From Magnolia sinica (Eukaryota; Streptophyta; Magnoliopsida; Magnoliales; Magnoliaceae): DNA of 64,000 nucleotides. How positions within the stretch are numbered: position 1 is the stretch's first letter; every line of letters begins with the position of its first letter. Shown piece by piece: positions 58,140 through 64,000 of the stretch. The position numbers and the translations under genes are program-made. The stretch is taken from the NCBI RefSeq assembly GCF_029962835.1, contig NC_080578.1:50089001-50153000 (forward strand), given 5' to 3'. The notes beneath the pieces were generated by a model that saw only the letters and a list, made by a program, of their open reading frames with translations, made no database searches and had not been told where the DNA came from.

Positions 58140-59200
58140 GATCCGTGGGTCCCATCGGATATGGGCCAGATCCGCACCGTCCAGCTATTTGGACGGTGGG
58201 GCTACACTGATGTATATATTAGTCCACCGTGCAGTGGACCCCATCTAGGGGAAAGCCGATTGGCTGATGTACATAACATCAGCAAGTTGGTGGAAACCAC
58301 CATGATGTATTTGCTGTATATCCACTCCGTCCTTGTCCAGGACGGTGGATCCCACGGTGTTCACATGCACCGTCCATCTGTTCTCAGATTATGTGGGGCC
58401 CACCCCCATGTACTGCACGTGTGGGTAGGTGGGACCCACTTTGATGTACGTGCCATACATTTTAGCCGTCCACCTGTTTGGGGACTGTGGGTCCCCCATG
58501 CATGTGTCTTATCAGGGCCGTCCAAATGGCCAGCAGCTAATAGCTGCATTGATGTCAGCAGCTCTGTGGGCTACCTTAATGTATGTTTTTTTTATACACA
58601 TCGTCCTTTCATTTGAGAAGTGGGCCCACCCCACACGTGTGACACGTGTGGCAGGTGGGACCCACCTTGATGCATCTGTTCTATATCCACACTCGTCCAT
58701 TCGGATGGGTGGTGTGGGCCCAGTGATGTATGTGTTCCTCAACCGTCCATCAACCTGGCTGTCCAGATGGTGGAGCCCACCATGATTTATGTATTTTCCT
58801 AGCACTGTCGATGGTGGGCCCTGGCAATGATGCATGTGTTTTATCAACGTAGATCATATGTGGCTCACCATGATTTATGTACTTCAGTGGGGACCACCGT
58901 TTTCAGTGCCATGTGGGTCGATAGTGATGCATGTGTTTCATCCTCGCCAGTCATCCATTTTGTGGCCCACCATAGGTATGTACTTCATCCAGGCTGTCCA
59001 ACCGTTTGGGCGCTCAGCCAGCAGCAGGGGGGGCTGACCGTCCAGTGATGGCCCACCCTGCTTGAATATATATTATACATTCATGTTTCCCACTCATTGC
59101 ATTATGTGGCCCACCGTGATATGTGTGTCGTGTGTACACACTGTCCACCTGATTTTCTGAACCATGGGTTGCCCCATCAGGCCCATTTGTTGCTTATGCG
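58140..59200. repeat. Degenerate 'GTGGGNCCCACC...GATGTATGTG...CCGTCCA' repeats in C3
   Basis: About ten units of 80-110 bp, each with a GGGCCCACC-like core, 'tgatgtatgt' and 'ccgtccat'. Similar single units occur in C1 (about 29570-29760) and C2 (33840-34000). Units are too diverged for recent amplification. Confidence 0.75.
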
Positions 59201-59209
59201 GGGCCCACC

Positions 59210-59720
59210 TATTGAGCATTTGAGGGCGATGTGTATGAGGCCCACCTTAATGCATTTGTGGCCCGTCCATTAAGGCCCACCTTGATGTATATTGGGCCCA
59301 AGGGATGAGGCTCATTGAAATGTGTTTGAGGCTCATGTGATGCGGCCGATGTGTTGTTTATGAGGCCCATATTATAAGGCCCGATGTGATGCATAAGGCT
59401 CAATGTGATGTATAAGGCCCATGCGATGTATGAGACCCATTTGTAGGGCCCACATTGTTATATATTTGAGGCCCAGGTGCAGGGCCCACCTGTTGTGAAT
59501 TGAAGGCCCATGTGATACGACCTGATGCGATGTATCTGAGGCCCATGGGCATGGCCCATTGTGGTACATTCGGGGCCCTTGTATGAAGCCCGATGCGATG
59601 TATGTGTGGCCATGACATTGTGTATGAATCCCTTATGTGGGCCATTGCTTGGGAGCAATGTTGGTTAAATGGCCACATTGATGGGCAATGATGGTTTAAC
59701 GCCCACATTGTGACATTCCC
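59210..59720. repeat. GGCCCA-type tandem array in C3, first block
   Basis: About 20 units of 20-30 bp built on 'gaggcccatgtgatgtat'. It is the inverse of the array at 33540-33800 in C2. Confidence 0.8.
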
Positions 59721-59839
59721 TTAGGCCTTGTTAGGCCCATCCTCGCCATCCTCTAGTGGGTTAATCCAAATGATTAGGCCCCATCGATATTACTTAATAC
59801 ATCGGTCATTCATCTAGGGACCCCGCCTTGCGTGGAGAC

Positions 59840-61060
59840 CGATTTCGATTATTGAGGCGATTATCAATCGAGGCTAATTATCGTGGCCAATTGTCGATTC
59901 TGATTATCGTGACCGATTTACCGATTCTGATCATCGATATATCCTGATTGTTGTGACCGATTTGCCGATTTGATTATCGATCGATCTGATTATCGTGACC
60001 GATTTGCCGATTCTGGTTATCGATCGATTCCGATTGTCGTGACCGATTACCGACTCCGATTGTCATGACCGTTTTGCCGATTCTGATTATCGATTGATCC
60101 GATTGTCGTGACTGATTTGTGGATTCTGATTATCGATTGATCCCGATTATCGTGGCCAATTGCCGATTCCGATTGTTGTGACCGATTTGCCAATTTGATT
60201 ATCGATCGATCTGATTGTCGTGACCGATTTACTGATTCTGATTATCGATCGATTCCGATTGTCGTGACTGATTACCGACTCCGATTACCGTGACCGATTT
60301 ATCGATTCTGATCATCGATCTATCCCGATTGTTGTGACCGATTTGCCGATTTGATTATCGATCGATCTGATTGTCGTGACCAATTTATCGATTCTGATTA
60401 TCAATCGATTCCGATTGTCGTGACCGATTACCGACTCCGATTGTCGTGATCGTTTTGTCGATTCTGATTATTGATTGATCCGATTGTCGTGACTGATTTG
60501 CCGATTCTGATTATCGATTGATCCCGATTATCGTGGTCAATTGCCGATTTCGATTGACGTGACCGATTTGTTGATTCTGATTATCGATCGATTTCGATTG
60601 TCGTGACCGATTACCGACTCCGATTGCTATATCTGATTTACCGATTCTGATCATCGATCTATCCCGATTGTTGTGACCGATTTGCCGATTTGATTATCGA
60701 TCGATCTGATTGTCGTGACCAATTACCGATTCTAATTATTAATCGATCCTAATTGTTGTGACCGATTTACCAATTCTGATCATCGATCTATCCCGATTGT
60801 TGTGACCGATTTGCCGATTTGATTATCGATCGATTTGATTGTCGTGACCGATTTGCCAATTCTGATTATTGATCGATTCCGATTGTCGTGACGGATTACC
60901 GACTCCGATTGTCGTGACCGTTTTGCCGATTCTGATTATCGATCGATCCCGATTGACGAGGTCGAGTATCGAAACCGATTCTGATTGTCGAGGTCGATTG
61001 TATAGGCCGACCCTGATTATTAAGACTGATTCCGAGTGTCGATTACAATTGTCGAGACCT
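59840..61060. repeat. GATTATCGATCGAT / GATTGTCGTGACCGATT array in C3 (about 1.2 kb)
   Basis: About 25 alternating short blocks: 'gattatcgatcgat', 'ccgattgtcgtgaccgatt', 'tgccgattctgatt' and 'accgactccg'. The distinct phrase 'gattgttgtgaccgatttgc' recurs near 59945, 60169, 60325, 60665 and 60793, so longer multi-block units were duplicated. The inverse form in C2 is only about 380 bp and C1 has none. Confidence 0.85.
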
Positions 61061-61089
61061 ATATGATATATATGCGAACCATAGTTAAG

Positions 61090-61390
61090 GCCTACTGTGA
61101 TGTATTCATGGCCCATGGGCAAGGCCCATTGTTGTGTATTCGTGGCCTATGGGCAAGGCCATTGTGATATGCATTAGGCCCATGATGTGTGACACGTTTG
61201 ATGTATTCATGACCTATGTGTAGGGCCCACATGTCATGTATTTGAAGCCCATGAGCAAGGCCCACTTGTTGTGTATATGTGGCCCTTGAGTAAGACTCAT
61301 GGTGTGGTATATTAGGTCCTTGTATGAGGCCATGAGTCTACTATATATTAGGCTTTATGTGGATCATTCCTCGAGGGCAATGCTGGTTAA
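61090..61390. repeat. GGCCCA-type tandem array in C3, second block
   Basis: Further 'catgggcaaggcccattgtg' units of about 30-45 bp, the inverse of 32570-32870 in C2. Confidence 0.75.
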
Positions 61391-62110
61391 ATGTCCACAT
61401 TGTCGAGATTGATTGATGATGCCGATTACGAGTGTGTGACAGCATAGCATCATGATATATGCTCATACACATCATCTGCATGTTTGTTATGAGATGATGT
61501 TGATCATTACATATGTCATTGAGCATGTTGTTATGAGACTCCCTGATAGGCGGAGGTAATCTCACATGAGCACACGGTATGCGCAGGATTGATGCATGAC
61601 TAGATTATATGACTCATGCATCTTGCATTATGATTACTGTACGCCCTAGCAACATCAGGGTCATAGCCTCCACAAGCTTATCGTGGATGGCCAGATGGGA
61701 TACCTGAAATCTGTTCTACATGGGGTGCTATAGATATCCCTAGGTGAAAGTCCCTAAATCCTCTTGGTTCCGGAGGTTGCTCCAACGTCTAGACCGAGTG
61801 GATGCACGAGCGCATGAGGTCCGTATACCGTTAGGCCGCGTCTCCCACTATGTTGTGGTCGGTTGGAAGGGAGTGCAGCCTTACCTACCCGAGAGGAGGG
61901 GGCGATGCTAGGCTGAGCCTGACCAGCTCGAGGAATGGGTCCGCTATCGACGAGCCGAGCCCGATGTTGGCAGGCGGATAGTGAGGTCTCTTCCACTCAC
62001 CTTGTTGCGCGCGATGGGAAGGCAATCTGGTTTGGAGTATAATAGACCCCGGTGATTTCCTAGAGAGGAACCGTACTGATATGTGGACTTATTAAGCAAG
62101 ATTTGCATAC

Positions 62111-62133
62111 TCATTCATTCATTCATTCATTCA
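62111..62133. repeat. (ATTC)n microsatellite in C3
   Basis: About six ATTC units. The corresponding place in C2 (31758-31782) has the inverse 'gaatgaatgaatgagtgag'. Confidence 0.85.
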
Positions 62134-63584
62134 CTATCCACTCGGGCTGATGGTGCGCAACTATTTATTACGTGTACCTTCGCAATGGCCAGGATTTCGG
62201 TTGGGGCGCGTGACTAACCTGAGACGAGGAGTTTACCACGTTGAGTCTGACTATCCAAATTTAGGTATGGGACTGGTTTGGATAGAAGTCCTTTGTGGTG
62301 GACCCCGTAGCCTGTGATACTACGTACTATCATCCCGACTTCACACTCCAGCTTAGTCATTTCATACGCATCGCATATTGCATTGCATCCTTAGTACATA
62401 GTATTTAGGCTTACTATCTCCACATTACATAGCTGATGTATATTGCTTCCTCAGTATATAATATTGGTTTATTATATTTTTGCATCGCATAGCCTGGATA
62501 ACGTTGACGGTATTTAGGGGTCTATAGCATGTCTTCTCATTACTCTGATATTGTATGATTTATGAACTTGCCAGCATTTTTATAACGTATGATTATAGGC
62601 TTGTTAATATTTCCGCTTACTCTGATTACTCTGATATTGCTTACTTGGCACTTACCTTGTGCACACACTTATACCACCCTCTAAGCTTTCTATAAGCTTA
62701 TGCACGATAGATACGTGTAGGTGATGTTAGGTTGCAGCAGCGTGGAGCTTGAAGCATGTAGCTGACTTCTAGAGATTTTATTATATGCATGTATTTCCTT
62801 TTCAGTATTGTACTCAAATGATTATATTAGTGGATATGTGGTGATGATGTTGTTCTTATGATTTGGGTATACTTGTGGTTATGCTTCTTATGAGACAAAT
62901 TCATGTTGAAAATCCTCCTTATAGGATCCCAGGATCGGAACCTGGCATATGGGCGCTGGGAGCCGAGAATGGGGTACTACGGAGGCTGTCGGTACCGGAT
63001 TAGGCGATCGGGATTCCTGTGAATCCGATTTCTGGGTTTGGGGCGTGACACCTATGGTCAATTTAGGGTCTTTCATACCTTATAAGTGATGTTTGAACAT
63101 TGAAACATCTTTTGATTCGGTTGATTGTTGATCTTGACAAACATGAAGCTTGTTATCTTGATGAACATGAAGCTTGAATTTGAAACATTTTAAAGCTTCA
63201 ACTTAAAGTACTTTGAAGCTTGAATTTGTAACCTTTTGAAGCTTGAACTTGAAATATCTTGAAGCTTGAGCTTGAGGTACTTGAGTTGTATTTCACCTTG
63301 AGCTTTGAGTACTAAAGTATAGAACTTTGTCTTGACATAGATGAAGCTTTGAAACCTCTAACAATTGAGCTTGAAAGATTGAACTAACACTTGGTGTTGT
63401 ACTTGATCTTGAAGTTATATATCTCTTGATCTTGTATTGAAGTTCTTGAGGTACAGACCTTTGTTCTTGTACTTGAGATGCATGATCTTGAATATGTAGA
63501 TGAGTTACACAAAACACAGATTCCAAGAGGTGTTGGCACTACAAAATTTGACAATCATAGGAGCTAGAAAACATTGCACTTACA

Positions 63585-64000
63585 ATCTCCCCCTTTGTCA
63601 AATTTGTGACAAAACACACTTCAATAAAATAAGATAAATATAACCCACACAATAAAGAATCATGCACCATATATGAAAAAAAAAAGGAAAAAAAGAATTC
63701 AGTTACAACTTGATTAAACCAATACGCATTATCAATCAACACTCATCAATACTCCCCCTTACTTACTCCCTCTTACTACCAACTTCATACAATGAAAAAT
63801 TTGTCTACCTATCCACATTCGCACATTATCATAAATTCTCCCCCTTTTTGTCACAATATGACAAAGGAAAGAGCGATGATGGAAGTAGATCACTAAAGAA
63901 GTAAATAGAAGAGAAAAATAGGAGAATATTGATCAAGATAAGTTCACAAGTTAACCAAGTTAACTAAATCCATAAGAAAGCATGTTCAAGCATGTCCAAG
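63585..64000 (-). mobile_element. Internal 3' end of the minus-strand SIRE-like element, with polypurine tract
   Basis: On the minus strand the end is 'tgacaaagggggagat' immediately before the LTR (63585-63600). Upstream (rightwards) are 'aagggggagtattgatgag' near 63750 and 'gtgacaaaaagggggagaat' near 63845, matching the plus-strand element at 17728 and 17799-17837. The region between is AT-rich and noncoding. The element continues beyond 64000; its third ORF, pol, gag and 5' LTR are expected there. Confidence 0.88.

Larger units (their letters stand above)
56976..63050 (-). mobile_element. Family C solo LTR C3 (6075 bp, inverted), nested in the SIRE-like LTR
   Basis: Left end 'tgtgagacctgtatcctagc' and right end 'gggtttggggcgtgaca' are the inverse of C1 and C2 ends. 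Perfect TSD 'cctat' at 56971-56975 and 63051-63055. The order of internal landmarks is the inverse of C1. It is longer than C1 (3.9 kb) and C2 (4.9 kb), in large part because of tandem arrays. No coding domain is present; the ORFs at 57224-58120 and 58161-59708 arise from simple and tandem repeats. Confidence 0.92.
55477..63584 (-). mobile_element. 3' LTR of a minus-strand SIRE-like Copia element, split by a family C LTR
   Basis: The left end 'tgaaaaagccaagcc' is the inverse of 'ggcttggccttttca', and the right end 'attgcacttaca' at 63584 is the inverse of 'tgtaagtgcta'. The inverted polypurine tract 'atctccccctttgtca' follows at 63585. Own sequence is about 2.03 kb after removing the insert, close to the 2.09 kb of the full SIRE element. 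A CGACTGGTCG-type palindrome cluster lies at 56565-56915 and a TATA box (minus strand) at 56537-56544. The preceding 5-mer 'gagaa' (55472-55476) should be one TSD copy. Positions 63100-63540 hold 'gaagcttgaacttgaa' repeats, the inverse of the caagctcaag repeats of the other SIRE LTRs. Confidence 0.88.

Noticed and set aside
59840..61060. CRISPR-like array
   Set aside because: Repeats are short, degenerate, directly adjacent and without unique spacers of equal length; this is a minisatellite in a plant LTR.

Overview
This is plant nuclear DNA made almost entirely of nested LTR retrotransposons. I found no intact host gene, tRNA, rRNA or CRISPR array. The evidence for a plant genome is Ty1/Copia and Ty3/Gypsy polyproteins, tRNA-complementary primer binding sites, TG...CA LTR ends, 5-bp target-site duplications (TSDs), in-frame stops and frameshifts throughout the coding regions, and long dinucleotide runs. 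The sequence alone does not fix the species. Repeated 'GGGCCCACC' and 'caccgtcca' phrases are typical of large, repeat-rich angiosperm genomes; a magnoliid is possible but is only an impression.

Left block (1-24398). The window opens in the right part of a Gypsy-type LTR (family A, 1-2994), which abuts a decayed Athila-like gag fragment (2995-3445). Next come an unassigned stretch with its own TATA box, a second SIRE-like Copia LTR ending at 7079, and AT-rich DNA. A three-level nest follows: an Athila-type solo LTR (7958-24190) holds a family A solo LTR (8360-22507), which holds a full-length Copia element of the SIRE/Maximus type (9011-20056). That element has two LTRs of about 2.1 kb, a PBS, gag-protease-integrase-RT-RNase H, a third ORF and a polypurine tract. 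All coding parts are broken.

Middle block (24399-40780). LTR-derived family B (24399-37764) was split by a solo LTR of family C (27589-36373, perfect TSD), itself split by a second family C solo LTR (30839-35711). An Athila-like LTR remnant (37765-38784) and about 2 kb of the least repetitive sequence in the window (38785-40780) follow.

Right block (40781-64000). Three tandem units of about 1.05 kb run into the LTR, PBS and gag remnant of a Tat-like Gypsy element. Its gag is split by a plus-strand Athila-like element (45529-51523). That element is cut inside RNase H by a minus-strand Athila-like element (51524 onward), whose integrase is cut by a minus-strand SIRE-like element (55477 onward). 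The LTR of the last element is in turn cut by a 6.1-kb family C solo LTR (56976-63050). Three or four insertions are still open at the right edge, so the missing halves should appear beyond 64000 in a predictable order.

No cellular pathway is encoded here; the genes present served retrotransposition and are now dead. The most notable signals are dense TCGA-type palindrome clusters in the LTRs of unrelated families, tandem arrays that account for much of the size differences among family C LTRs, the tripled 1-kb unit, and TSD mismatches that are all C/T transitions.
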